Positions 26,039 through 34,600 of a DNA stretch of 64,000 bases are shown here, in pieces. The first letter of the stretch is position 1, and each line of letters starts with the position of its first letter. The notes below the pieces were generated by a model. It was not told the origin of the DNA. It saw only the letters and a list, made by a program, of their open reading frames with translations, and made no database searches. This DNA is from Bacillus massilioanorexius (GTDB lineage Bacteria > Bacillota > Bacilli > Bacillales > DSM-1321): positions 1 through 64,000 of the forward strand of contig NZ_CABKRX010000100.1 in assembly GCF_902374955.1 (NCBI RefSeq), written 5' to 3'. The position numbers and the translations under genes were made by a program.

Positions 26039-27202
26039 ATGGCTACTATTAAAGACCGCTATGCCATTGTCGGTGTAGGAGAAAGTGAACGTTCAAAAAA
26101 TTCAGGTACAACACCTTTACATTTAGCACTAGACGCTGCAAGAGCTGCCATAAAGGATGCAGGTATAGAAGCGAAAGAAATTGATGGCTTTATGAGCTAT
26201 TGTGAAAATGATTCTTGTACGTCACATCAATTAGCAACATATTTGGGAGTTCAACCTAAATATGTCAAAGATATTTTAGGTGGCGGAAGTAGTACAGAAA
26301 TGTTGATTGCAGATGCTATAGGTTTAATTGAAACTGGTCAAGTAAATACCGTTCTTATCTATCGTTCGATGAATGGTCGCTCAGGTGTTCGCATGGGTGG
26401 AGGCGGCTGGGATGTAAATATGCTTCAAACAGCAATGGATGGAGGAAGCTTTTTCATTCCTTATGGAGCTGGTGGACCTGGTCAATGGTTCGGATTATTT
26501 GCTACTCGTCATATGCAACAAACAGGTATTACACAGGAGCATTTAGGTCATGTATGTGTTAGCTTTTATGAGCATGCACAGCGTAATCCAAAGGCATTCT
26601 TTCAGGGTAAACCATTAACGATGGAAGAGTACTTAAGTACACCTTCATTAAGTTATCCATTCAACCGTCATGATTTTTGTTTAGAATCTGACGAAGCGAA
26701 TGCAATCATTGTAACTTCTGCTGAAAAAGCAAAGGATTGTAAATCGAAGCCTGTTTATATTATGGGAATTGAAGCTAGAAGATGTGTATCACATGCCCAT
26801 TATTGGACGAATTTAGATGAAGTAGCATCCGATTTGGTAGCCCCTTCACTTTATAAAAAAGCAGGAGTACAACCGGAAGATATTCAAGTAGCATCCATAT
26901 ATGACTGTTTTAGTTGGGTAGTGCTTCGTCAATTAGAAGCATACGGATTCGCAAAACGTGGTGAGGTTGGTGATTTTGTAGCGGCTGGTAATTTGAAAAT
27001 GGGAGGAAAGCTGCCTACAAATACCGCAGGTGGAATGCTATCAGAAGGTTATACACATGGTATGAACAATGTTCTTGAAATCGTCCGTCAAGTACGCCAC
27101 GAATATAAAGGAACTAATCGTCAAGTGGAAAATTGTGAAATCGGCATTTGTACTGGTTGGGCAGGCCCTGACATCGCTGGTGCAATGATTTTAAGAAACT
27201 AG
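26039..27202 (+). CDS. Thiolase-fold protein without thiolase Cys; Ltp2-like retro-aldolase candidate
   Basis: The 387-residue protein has the thiolase/SCP2-thiolase fold (RYAIVGVGESERSKNSG at the N-terminus, GYTHGMNNVLE and GWAGPDIAGAMIL near the end). The nucleophilic Cys loop is replaced by ILGGGSSTEM (Gly81-83), so thiolysis is unlikely. Tyr288 (IYDCF, where SCP2 thiolases have His) and Tyr338 (EGYTHGMN) are placed as expected for Ltp2-type steroid side-chain aldolases, which work bound to a DUF35 protein. The next gene encodes exactly such a protein. It should cleave a 3-hydroxyacyl-CoA into a short acyl-CoA and an aldehyde or ketone. The ATG at 26039 follows AAGGAGG. Confidence 0.85.
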   Translation: MATIKDRYAIVGVGESERSKNSGTTPLHLALDAARAAIKDAGIEAKEIDGFMSYCENDSCTSHQLATYLGVQPKYVKDILGGGSSTEMLIADAIGLIETGQVNTVLIYRSMNGRSGVRMGGGGWDVNMLQTAMDGGSFFIPYGAGGPGQWFGLFATRHMQQTGITQEHLGHVCVSFYEHAQRNPKAFFQGKPLTMEEYLSTPSLSYPFNRHDFCLESDEANAIIVTSAEKAKDCKSKPVYIMGIEARRCVSHAHYWTNLDEVASDLVAPSLYKKAGVQPEDIQVASIYDCFSWVVLRQLEAYGFAKRGEVGDFVAAGNLKMGGKLPTNTAGGMLSEGYTHGMNNVLEIVRQVRHEYKGTNRQVENCEIGICTGWAGPDIAGAMILRN

Positions 27203-27213
27203 GAGGGAAATTC

Positions 27214-27630
27214 ATGAGTTATCAAAAACCAATTCCGGTAAAAACACCAGATAATCAACCATATTGGGATGCAGCTGATCGTCATGAGCTAGTCCTACAA
27301 AAATGTGAAACATGTCAATCGTACAATCATCCACCAGGTCCAGCTTGTGCGAAATGTGGTTCTACCGAACTAAGCTGGGAAAGTCAAGGTAGTGATATTA
27401 AAGGAACTCTATACTCGTATGTTGTATCTTACCGTCCTTTCTTGCCGGGATTTCAAGACGATTTACCAACAATTATTGCAGTAGTTCAGTTAGATAATCT
27501 TCCTGAAGTTAAGATTATTGGAAATGTATTAGAGTGTTCCCCACAGGAATTACAGGTTGGAATGCCTGTAAAAATGATTTGGCAGGATATCACTGAAGAT
27601 CGTGCTCTACCACAATGGATTCAAGCATAA
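27214..27630 (+). CDS. DUF35 Zn-ribbon/OB-fold protein, aldolase partner
   Basis: The 138-residue protein has a rubredoxin-like Zn ribbon (CETCQSYNHPPGPACAKCGS, two CxxC pairs, residues 32-51) followed by an OB fold (about 60-130; GTLYSYVVSYRPFLPGF, IIAVVQLDNLPEVKIIGN). In ChsH2 this domain is fused to a MaoC domain and is needed for Ltp2 stability and activity; here it is a separate gene 11 bases downstream of the thiolase-fold gene. AGGAGGGAAATTC precedes the ATG. Confidence 0.9.
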   Translation: MSYQKPIPVKTPDNQPYWDAADRHELVLQKCETCQSYNHPPGPACAKCGSTELSWESQGSDIKGTLYSYVVSYRPFLPGFQDDLPTIIAVVQLDNLPEVKIIGNVLECSPQELQVGMPVKMIWQDITEDRALPQWIQA

Positions 27631-27819
27631 AACAGTATGCTGGAAAATTATTGCATCAGAAATTTTCTATCAAATTATTTATCAATATAGTATGAAAATC
27701 TAAATCTAGAAAATTGTTAAGCTTAATCGCCTTGTCGTTTGCAATTGGTTGAATAAAATTATTCGATATTCTGTATTTCAAGAGGCTTAAGCTTTTCTTA
27801 ACAAGGAGGAATGAGTACG

Positions 27820-29016
27820 ATGGATTTTTCATTTTCAAAGAAAGAAGAAAAATTTCGCCAAGAGCTAAGATCATGGCTAGAGGAAAATCTACCAGATGGT
27901 TGGCTAGAGGGGGAATTTCAATTAGATAAAGAGACGAAAGAATATGAACGGTTCTTACGTGATTGGCAAAGGAAATTATATGAAGGTGGCTGGGCAGCGA
28001 TTGCTTGGCCTAAAGAATATGGTGGTCGTAATGCCACACTAATGGAAGAAATCGTATATCAACAAGAAATGGTACGAGTAAAAGCTCCAGCACTTATCAA
28101 TTATGTTGGTATTCATATGGTTGCACCAACATTGATGCAAATTGGGACGCCAGAACAACGAGAAAAATATATTCATAAAATCATTACTGGTGAAGAGGTA
28201 TGGTGTCAAGGTTATTCAGAACCAAATGCAGGATCAGATGTAGCAGCTATCCAAACAACCGCTGTTAAAGATGGAGATCGTTGGATTATTAATGGGCAAA
28301 AGGTTTGGACGAGCTTTGGACATGTAGCCGATCGTTGCTTTTTGATTACGAGAACTAGTCGATTAGAAAAGAAACATAAAGGAATTACTGTTTTCCTTCT
28401 TGATATGCACCAGCCAGGTATTGAAACTCGCCCTATCATTCAAATGGATGGTCAACATGACTTTAATGAAGTTTATTTAAATGATGCAGTAGCATATGAT
28501 GCGGAGATTATTGGAGAAGTTGATGAAGGTTGGAAAGTAATTATTGCCTTACTAATGCATGAAAGAACAGGAATTGGTGGTCAAGTGTTTACGCTAGAGC
28601 AACAATTCAATGATTTAGTTGCTTTAGCTAAGGAATTAAGCGATGATGATGAACCATTAATTCAGAACCCATTTGTTCGTAAAACAATGGTAGACCTCTA
28701 TGCGCGTTCAAGAGGTTCGCTACTAAACTATTATCGAAATTTAACAAAGCAATTAAAAAATGGTCACCCTGGGGCAGAAAGCTCGATGGATAAACTAATG
28801 GTGAGTGAACTAACGAAGGAGCTGTTCTCTCATTCTGTTTCAATCCAAGGACATAGGGGCGTATTGTGGAAAGAAGATGCCATAGCTGATCGCTCTTATT
28901 GGCAGGATAATTATTTGTATTCTTTTGGACAAACAATTGGTGGGGGTACTAGTGAAATACAAAAAAATACAATTGCGGAAAGAATTTTAGGGTTACCAAA
29001 GGACATGGGACGTTGA
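27820..29016 (+). CDS. Acyl-CoA dehydrogenase, subunit 1
   Basis: The roughly 398-residue flavoprotein has the N-terminal helical domain (FSFSKKEEKFRQELRSWL), the middle beta domain with the FAD/substrate motif (WCQGYSEPNAGSDVAAIQTT) and the C-terminal domain ending in IGGGTSEIQKNTIAERILGL. It makes the 2,3 double bond of an acyl-CoA. With the next gene it forms a FadE pair like the alpha2beta2 ChsE steroid dehydrogenases. I prefer the ATG at 27820 because 27811 is only one base from AGGAGG. A 180-base spacer separates it from the DUF35 gene. Confidence 0.92.
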   Translation: MDFSFSKKEEKFRQELRSWLEENLPDGWLEGEFQLDKETKEYERFLRDWQRKLYEGGWAAIAWPKEYGGRNATLMEEIVYQQEMVRVKAPALINYVGIHMVAPTLMQIGTPEQREKYIHKIITGEEVWCQGYSEPNAGSDVAAIQTTAVKDGDRWIINGQKVWTSFGHVADRCFLITRTSRLEKKHKGITVFLLDMHQPGIETRPIIQMDGQHDFNEVYLNDAVAYDAEIIGEVDEGWKVIIALLMHERTGIGGQVFTLEQQFNDLVALAKELSDDDEPLIQNPFVRKTMVDLYARSRGSLLNYYRNLTKQLKNGHPGAESSMDKLMVSELTKELFSHSVSIQGHRGVLWKEDAIADRSYWQDNYLYSFGQTIGGGTSEIQKNTIAERILGLPKDMGR

Positions 29017-29090
29017 GAAAGAACGTCCTTGGACGGGAACCTGGTTTCCAAATGATACAGCTTTTTTAAATCATGTAGGGGGTGGATAGC

Positions 29091-30227
29091 GTGGATTTTT
29101 CTTTAAATCAAGAACAAGAAATGTTTCGAAACTATGTACGCAAATATTTAGATGATATGGGGCAAACAAAAGTAGCACGTGAATTTACTGAAGGTAATAC
29201 TCGTTCCTTTAAGCCACTATATTCTGGATTAGCTGAACTTGGATGTTCAAGTGTAAATGTATCGGAAGAACATGGTGGTATGGGATTAGGTCAATTAGAT
29301 TTAGTTCCTATTACGGAAGAGTTAGGACGTGCATTAGTGCCGGGATTATTTTTAGAAACAAATGCCTTAGCTGTACCATTGTTAGAAAAATTCGGTAGTG
29401 AAGAGCAAAAAGACAAATATTTAACGGCAATTGCTACTGGTAATCACACATTTACATTGGCTTGGTTGGAGCCAGATGGTAACTATAAGCCATCAAATGT
29501 TAGGTTATCAGGGACGCTTCAAGGAGATGTTATGACACTTTCTGGTGTGAAAACGTTAGTACCTGAAGCAGAAATAGCTGACAGCCTACTTGTTTTAGTC
29601 CGTACAAGTGAAGGTAAAGATCAAGAGGGTATTTCATTAGTGATAATTGATCGTGCAGAAGATAATCTCCAGATGAAAGAACAAAAAAATATTGATGAAA
29701 CTCGATTATTAGCCGAAGTAACATTCGATAATGTTCAAGTATCAAGTAATCAAGTATTAGGTGCTATTGATCATGGATGGGATATCCTTCAAGAAGGATT
29801 ATTATCCTTTAATGCCGCTCTCTGTTCAACAATTGTCGGAGGTATGGAAAAAATCGTTGATACCGCGGTTGAATATGCCAAGATTCGTGAACAATTTGGT
29901 CAGCCAATCGGGAGATTTCAAGCAATCAAGCATCGTATTGTAGATATGAAAATGGATTTAGAAACAGCTCGTTCGTTAGCATATTATGCTAACTGGGCGA
30001 TTGAAAGTAATGCACCCGATAAAGTAGAGGCTATTGCAAGCGCGAGACTTTTTGCTACAGAAGCGTATATTAAAGTTGCTTCACATAATATTCAGGTCCA
30101 TGGAGGGATTGGTTTTACTGAAGAAATTGATTGCCATCTATATGTGAAACGAGCTCGTTTCTATGAAAACTATCTTGGAAGCACGCAACAATACTATGAA
30201 CAAGCAGCCGTTGCACTAGGCTGGTAA
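29091..30227 (+). CDS. Acyl-CoA dehydrogenase, subunit 2
   Basis: The roughly 378-residue acyl-CoA dehydrogenase (VSEEHGGMGLGQLDLVPITE, REQFGQPIGRFQAIKHRI, then NIQVHGGIGFTEEIDCHLY) is shorter in its middle domain than subunit 1. Paired with the gene 75 bases upstream, it fits heteromeric FadE/ChsE-type enzymes, in which cofactor and catalytic base come from different subunits. The start is GTG 29091 behind GGGGGTGG; the in-frame GTG at 29082 lies within that site. Confidence 0.9.
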   Translation: MDFSLNQEQEMFRNYVRKYLDDMGQTKVAREFTEGNTRSFKPLYSGLAELGCSSVNVSEEHGGMGLGQLDLVPITEELGRALVPGLFLETNALAVPLLEKFGSEEQKDKYLTAIATGNHTFTLAWLEPDGNYKPSNVRLSGTLQGDVMTLSGVKTLVPEAEIADSLLVLVRTSEGKDQEGISLVIIDRAEDNLQMKEQKNIDETRLLAEVTFDNVQVSSNQVLGAIDHGWDILQEGLLSFNAALCSTIVGGMEKIVDTAVEYAKIREQFGQPIGRFQAIKHRIVDMKMDLETARSLAYYANWAIESNAPDKVEAIASARLFATEAYIKVASHNIQVHGGIGFTEEIDCHLYVKRARFYENYLGSTQQYYEQAAVALGW

Positions 30228-30242
30228 AAGTCCGTGAAAGAA

Positions 30243-30273
30243 TGATATGATGAGGGATTTCCTCATCATATCA
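30243..30273 (+). other. Hairpin between dehydrogenase and ALDH genes
   Basis: TGATATGATGAGG (30243-30255) pairs perfectly with CCTCATCATATCA (30261-30273). No T run follows. It could be a weak terminator or a processing site. Confidence 0.5.
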
Positions 30274-30380
30274 AACATCTTCTATTAGTTAAAATCCTGA
30301 AATGTATACGCTTGCACATCGAGGTTGAACTTCTTTTTAGGTAATAACTAACAATCTGAAATTAGAAAGGTTGAGGAAAA

Positions 30381-31856
30381 ATGAAAACGGTCAATCTTGT
30401 AAGAGACTACCAAAATGTAATCAATGGAAAGTTAGTACCATCATCCTCAGGTGAGAAAATGGATAGCTATAATCCGGCAACTGGTAAGGTTTGGGCGACA
30501 ATTCCTTGTAGTACAGCTGAAGATGCTGAAGTAACAGTAACAGCAGCGAGAAACGCTCTTCTAGGATGGTCTTCCCTTTCAGCAGTGGTGAGAGGCGATT
30601 ATTTAAGACGAATTGGTGACTTAATTACACAATATGGAGAAGAATTAGCTGAACTAGAAACAAAGGATAATGGTTGGGTTATTCGTGAAACAAAATATGG
30701 ACTTATTCCTGTTTTAGCCGGTCTTTGGTATGATGCAGCAGCAGCTGCCACTAAGGGATGTAAAGGAGAAACCGTTCAACTTGGCTCGAAAACAGTAGGC
30801 TATACCATTCGGGAACCTTATGGGGTCGTAGTAGGAATCATACCGTGGAATTCGGCTTTATGGACGTTTACGGTAAAGGCAGCTTATGCACTTGCAGGAG
30901 GAAATACAGTCATAATTAAGCCGTCTGAGCTAGCTTCAGCTGGTCCTTTACGTTATGGCGAAATCATCCAGAGTATTTTACCACCGGGTGTATTGAATGT
31001 TATTTCAGGTACAGGTGCTGAAGTAGGAGATGCACTAGTTCGTCATCCAAAAGTGAATAAAGTGAGTTTAACAGGTTCAGGAAATACGGCGAAATCGATT
31101 GCTCAATCTACCTCTCAAAAGCCTAAATCAATGATTCTTGAGCTTGGTGGCAAATCGCCAAATATTGTTTTTGCGGATGCAGATTTAGTAAAAGCAGCCA
31201 ACGGAGTAACATTGAATGGGATTTTTAGTGGAAATGCAGGACAAATTTGTGTTGGTGGCTCACGCATTTTAGTGCAACGCTCCATATTTGATGAAATGAT
31301 TGCTCTGATGAAAGAAGAAATCGTAAAGCATATTCAATTAGGAGACACAATGGATATACAAACAGCGATGGGACCTGTTGCCAATGAAATGCAATACAAA
31401 AAGGTCTGCTCGTATATTGAGCTTGGGAAAAAAGAAGGTGGCGAAGTAATTATCGGTGGTCGGTATGGCGGAGCGGAATTGTTGCCTAATCAAAAAGAGC
31501 TAGCTGATGGATATTGGGTTGAACCGACCTTATTACAAATAGATAGTAATAACTTACGTGTATGCCAAGAAGAAATTTTTGGACCAGTAGCGGTGGTCAT
31601 TCCATTTGATACAGAAGAAGAAGCACTAACTATTGCCAATGATACAGCCTATGGTTTAGGTGCAGGAGTTTGGACTTCGAACCTAGAACGAGCGCATCGG
31701 ATGATTCGGTCAATTGAATCCGGAAATGTTTGGGTTAATACGTATCGGGTTGTAGGAACAGAGTTACCTTTTGGCGGTCATAAGGACAGTGGCTTTGGTA
31801 CAGATTCGATTCTCGATTATACACGAGAAAAGACTTGCTATATTGAAATTGGTTAA
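30381..31856 (+). CDS. NAD(P)-dependent aldehyde dehydrogenase
   Basis: The 491-residue protein is a full-length ALDH. Catalytic Cys290 lies in GNAGQICVGGSRI and Glu254 in LELGGKSPN. The Rossmann motif (GSGNTAKSIAQ) and IPWNSALWTFTVK are also present. It would oxidise an aldehyde to an acid. In this operon it can be explained as removing the aldehyde released by the retro-aldolase, or as working earlier on an aldehyde intermediate. GAGGAAAA precedes the ATG. Confidence 0.92.
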   Translation: MKTVNLVRDYQNVINGKLVPSSSGEKMDSYNPATGKVWATIPCSTAEDAEVTVTAARNALLGWSSLSAVVRGDYLRRIGDLITQYGEELAELETKDNGWVIRETKYGLIPVLAGLWYDAAAAATKGCKGETVQLGSKTVGYTIREPYGVVVGIIPWNSALWTFTVKAAYALAGGNTVIIKPSELASAGPLRYGEIIQSILPPGVLNVISGTGAEVGDALVRHPKVNKVSLTGSGNTAKSIAQSTSQKPKSMILELGGKSPNIVFADADLVKAANGVTLNGIFSGNAGQICVGGSRILVQRSIFDEMIALMKEEIVKHIQLGDTMDIQTAMGPVANEMQYKKVCSYIELGKKEGGEVIIGGRYGGAELLPNQKELADGYWVEPTLLQIDSNNLRVCQEEIFGPVAVVIPFDTEEEALTIANDTAYGLGAGVWTSNLERAHRMIRSIESGNVWVNTYRVVGTELPFGGHKDSGFGTDSILDYTREKTCYIEIG

Positions 31857-31971
31857 TGCTAATGTTGTAAGATTACATGGCAAGATGCTGCATGTTACTA
31901 TCCAAAAAGCACTGCAAGAAATGAGAGTTATGAAGATTAAGTGAGTTTTTAGAAAATGAGGGGGTGTAACT

Positions 31972-33420
31972 TTGGTCGAGAAAATGGAATTGAAAGAGAA
32001 AGCGAGTCAACGTGCCTTCTACTTTTTATGTTTTGGTGTATTTTTTACAATGATCAGTTTAGCTACACATCTACCAGCGTATCCCCATATGTTAGCTAAC
32101 TTCCATTTAGATGCAGGCTATGCTGTTTGGATGCAGTTGGGTCTTGCTTTGGGACTAACGGTATTTCAGCCATTATTAGGTTGGTTAGGTGATTCATACA
32201 GTCAAAAAATGGTGCTCATTGTCGGAGCTGTTTTTATGATTATCGGATCGCTTTTAGTTGTATTAGCACCTACTTTTTGGATATTAGTAATAGGTCTATT
32301 TTTCAAAGGTTTGTCTGGTGCAGCTGTTTCTCCTACTGGAGTTGCGTATGCAGGAAGGCTATTCGTTGGTGAAAACCGTGGTAAGTACATTGGTATATTT
32401 ATCTTTTTTTCAACTGGTGGTGCACTTTTCGGTCCTTTAATAAGTGGTGTATTCGTTGATACGCTTGGATGGGCTTCTACATTTTGGCTTACAGCGTTAT
32501 TCGGGTTGATCTCCCTTGTCCTTTTTAGTGTAGGGGTAACGGCTATTCAGTCGGAAGAACGACGTAGCTTTGACTTTTTAGGTGTTGTTTTTGTTTTTAT
32601 TGCTCTCATTGGCTTATTAACCATTCCAACTTTTATTAGTACGCAAGGTATTTCTTCAGGGAAATGGATTCCATCATTAGTGATTTTTGTTGTTAGTTTA
32701 ATCATTCTTATTATGGTTGAAAAGAAACAGAAGCAGCCATTGATTGACATCGAATATGCCACTCATCGAAATTTCTGGGCACCTTCATTAATTGCCATTT
32801 TACTTGGAATAGGTTACTCAGGCTGTATGTATTTATTAACCTTCTTTATTCAGAATATCCAAGGAAAGCCTGGTACACTTGTTGGTTTGATTCAATCAAC
32901 AACCTTTCTAGGGGCGGCACTTGCTGCTATATATGCGGGAAAATGGATGAAAAAATATACAGCTCGTCAAATGTTAACGAGTGGTGTAGGCCTTTTCATG
33001 GTAGGAATCATCATGTTAACTTTGGTGAATAAAAGCACAGCTTCCGTCTATTTGTTTATCGCGATGGCCTTAATTGGGATCGGATCTGGTGTGTATGGTC
33101 CAGTCTTAAAAGCGATTATCGTATCCAAATCAGCACCTTCTCGCATGAATGTCGTTACATTCACAGCTCAAGTAATCGAAAGCATTGCTCAACGCGTAGG
33201 GGCTTCCTTTGCACTTGCCGCTTTTGCTATCTTTGCAGCAAGTGGTAACGGAGTAGCGGCCATCTCCAAAACATCTCTAATCTTCGTAGCTTTGGGAATC
33301 ATTAGCTTCCTCGTATTTGCCGTAATACCTAAGAGAATTCCTGGAATTCATGATATTAGTGAGTCATCAAATAGTATTAAAGTAGAAGAAGTAGATTTAA
33401 ATATGGATCGAGCAAAATAA
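31972..33420 (+). CDS. MFS transporter
   Basis: The 482-residue protein has 12-14 membrane helices with the MFS signature GWLGDSYSQKMVLIVGAVF after helix 2. It resembles DHA2-type drug:H+ antiporters but, by position, may take up the pathway substrate or export a product. The start is TTG 31972 behind GAGGGGGTG; ATG 31984 is an alternative. A terminator follows at 33492. Confidence 0.9.
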   Translation: MVEKMELKEKASQRAFYFLCFGVFFTMISLATHLPAYPHMLANFHLDAGYAVWMQLGLALGLTVFQPLLGWLGDSYSQKMVLIVGAVFMIIGSLLVVLAPTFWILVIGLFFKGLSGAAVSPTGVAYAGRLFVGENRGKYIGIFIFFSTGGALFGPLISGVFVDTLGWASTFWLTALFGLISLVLFSVGVTAIQSEERRSFDFLGVVFVFIALIGLLTIPTFISTQGISSGKWIPSLVIFVVSLIILIMVEKKQKQPLIDIEYATHRNFWAPSLIAILLGIGYSGCMYLLTFFIQNIQGKPGTLVGLIQSTTFLGAALAAIYAGKWMKKYTARQMLTSGVGLFMVGIIMLTLVNKSTASVYLFIAMALIGIGSGVYGPVLKAIIVSKSAPSRMNVVTFTAQVIESIAQRVGASFALAAFAIFAASGNGVAAISKTSLIFVALGIISFLVFAVIPKRIPGIHDISESSNSIKVEEVDLNMDRAK

Positions 33421-33491
33421 ATTAGATGGCATTGTTGGGATAAAAAATGCTAGATATTCTCTAATTCATCACTTGGATGATTCAAAATAAG

Positions 33492-33531
33492 AAGCAAGCT
33501 AAATTCTTTATGGGTTTGGCTTGCTTTTTTG
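33492..33531 (+). terminator. Terminator of the catabolic block
   Basis: AAGCAAGCTAAA (33492-33503) pairs with TTTGGCTTGCTT (33515-33526), with one wobble, followed by T residues. Confidence 0.8.
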
Positions 33532-33557
33532 TTTAATCGTAATGTCTATCTGAGAAG

Positions 33558-33698
33558 CTAGTAATTGCTTAAAATTATTTCCTTAATCTGGTCATCATTA
33601 TTTACATTTAAACGAAAATCTAAAAAGTCAAGCGGTGACTCATTTATATATATAATCCGTTTTTCACGAGACAATAGTTCGCAAACTTTTATTTTCTC
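33558..33698 (-). pseudogene. Unidentified C-terminal gene remnant
   Basis: A 46-codon minus-strand frame without a start reads ELLSREKRIIYINESPLDFL and ends EIILSNY at TAG 33558-33560. Its composition looks protein-like and it is not otherwise explained. The rest of 33532-33832 holds no gene. Confidence 0.25.
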
Positions 33699-33832
33699 CT
33701 AGGAAAATTGTATAAATGAAGTATTTCTATCTCGTAAACTTACTTTGTGTTTCTCGATATTTCATATTCTTTTTTCTATAGTAAAACTACCTAGGAATAA
33801 ATGAGAAGCGCGTTTTTCAGATAGGAAGAAAG

Positions 33833-34318
33833 ATGGATAGCTTTGAGAAGGTAGCAAAGGAGTATTCGCCACTTATTTATAAAATCATTCATTCTTTGAA
33901 AATTTATAAAGAGTGCGATCATTATTATAGCGTAGGCTTACAGGCACTTTGGGAAGCCTATATGAAATATGAAGAAGGAAAAGCTAGTTTTTTAACGTTT
34001 GCATTTGTGACCATTCGAGGAAGATTGCTTATTGAACTAACCAAGGAGTCAAAATGGGAAAGTAGAAATCAAAGAATGTCACCCGAACAATTTGAATTCA
34101 TGGAATGTCAGAGATATTCCGAAATCTACTTGGAAAAAGAAGTGATAGATGAGTATTGTTTATTATTAACGGATAATCAAAAGCGCTGGGTAGTTCATAC
34201 TTTTCTTGAGCAAAAATCTCTATCTGAAATTGCTGAGCTATACGGAGTGAGTATTTCAGCTGTCAAGTCATGGAGAAGAGATGCATTGCAGAAATTGCGA
34301 AAAGTTAATAAAGAATGA
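33833..34318 (+). CDS. Small sigma-70 family RNA polymerase sigma factor
   Basis: The 161-residue protein has a region-2-like N-terminal part (YKECDHYYSVGLQALWEAYM, then ASFLTFAFVTIRGRLLIEL) and a region-4 HTH at the C-terminus (LSEIAELYGVSISAVKSWRR). The size fits ECF or SigH-like alternative factors. No anti-sigma gene is adjacent, which is unusual for ECF factors. GGAAGAAAG precedes the ATG. Confidence 0.85.
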   Translation: MDSFEKVAKEYSPLIYKIIHSLKIYKECDHYYSVGLQALWEAYMKYEEGKASFLTFAFVTIRGRLLIELTKESKWESRNQRMSPEQFEFMECQRYSEIYLEKEVIDEYCLLLTDNQKRWVVHTFLEQKSLSEIAELYGVSISAVKSWRRDALQKLRKVNKE

Positions 34319-34362
34319 GCACTTTCGCTTAAGAGATGATAAGATTTAAATTTTGTTGATTT

Positions 34363-34405
34363 TGGTTCAACTTTAGGGTAGATTGATTCAACTCCTTGAT
34401 CCAAC
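34363..34405 (-). repeat. 21-bp direct repeats (minus strand), locus 1
   Basis: On the minus strand GTTGAATCA (34384-34392) and GTTGAACCA (34363-34371) are exactly 21 bp apart, with a third, weaker copy GTTGGATCA 13 bp further. The same 9-mers recur at 44141-44224 with the same period. Confidence 0.55.
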
Positions 34406-34536
34406 AACAGCTAAATGAAAATCCATTGTGCTTCTCTTATTATGAATATTTTGCTGGTAATGGGTCCATAAGAAAAGATCATCGCTACATCAACTTTTTA
34501 GATAGGTATAAGCAAGGCGATTTAAAAAATGAATAA
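34387..34536 (+). pseudogene. Unidentified remnant, 49 codons
   Basis: An open frame with no start reads FNSLIQQQLNENPLCFSYYE, then KDHRYINFLDRYKQGDLKNE, to TAA at 34534. It follows a TGA at 34384. The composition is protein-like but I do not recognise it. Confidence 0.25.
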
Positions 34537-34539
34537 AAT

Positions 34540-34593
34540 ATGAAGCGTGGAGGCGTCCAAAAGTGGGGAATATCACTTTTGAGACAGCCTCAC
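34540..34593. terminator. Hairpin, repeat family copy B
   Basis: TATGAAGCGTGGAGGCGTCC (from 34540) leads into a hairpin whose right arm is CACTTTTGAGACAGCCTCAC (34574-34593). It sits between convergent genes, 8 bases past the minus-strand HAAS gene. The stem is imperfect. The left arm matches copy A read in reverse. Confidence 0.65.
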
Positions 34594-34600
34594 GAAATTT

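Noticed and set aside
26039..27202. Ordinary acetyl-CoA acetyltransferase (thiolase)
   Set aside because: The nucleophilic Cys loop is GGGSS and the His position of SCP2 thiolases is Tyr; the adjacent DUF35 gene favours an aldolase.
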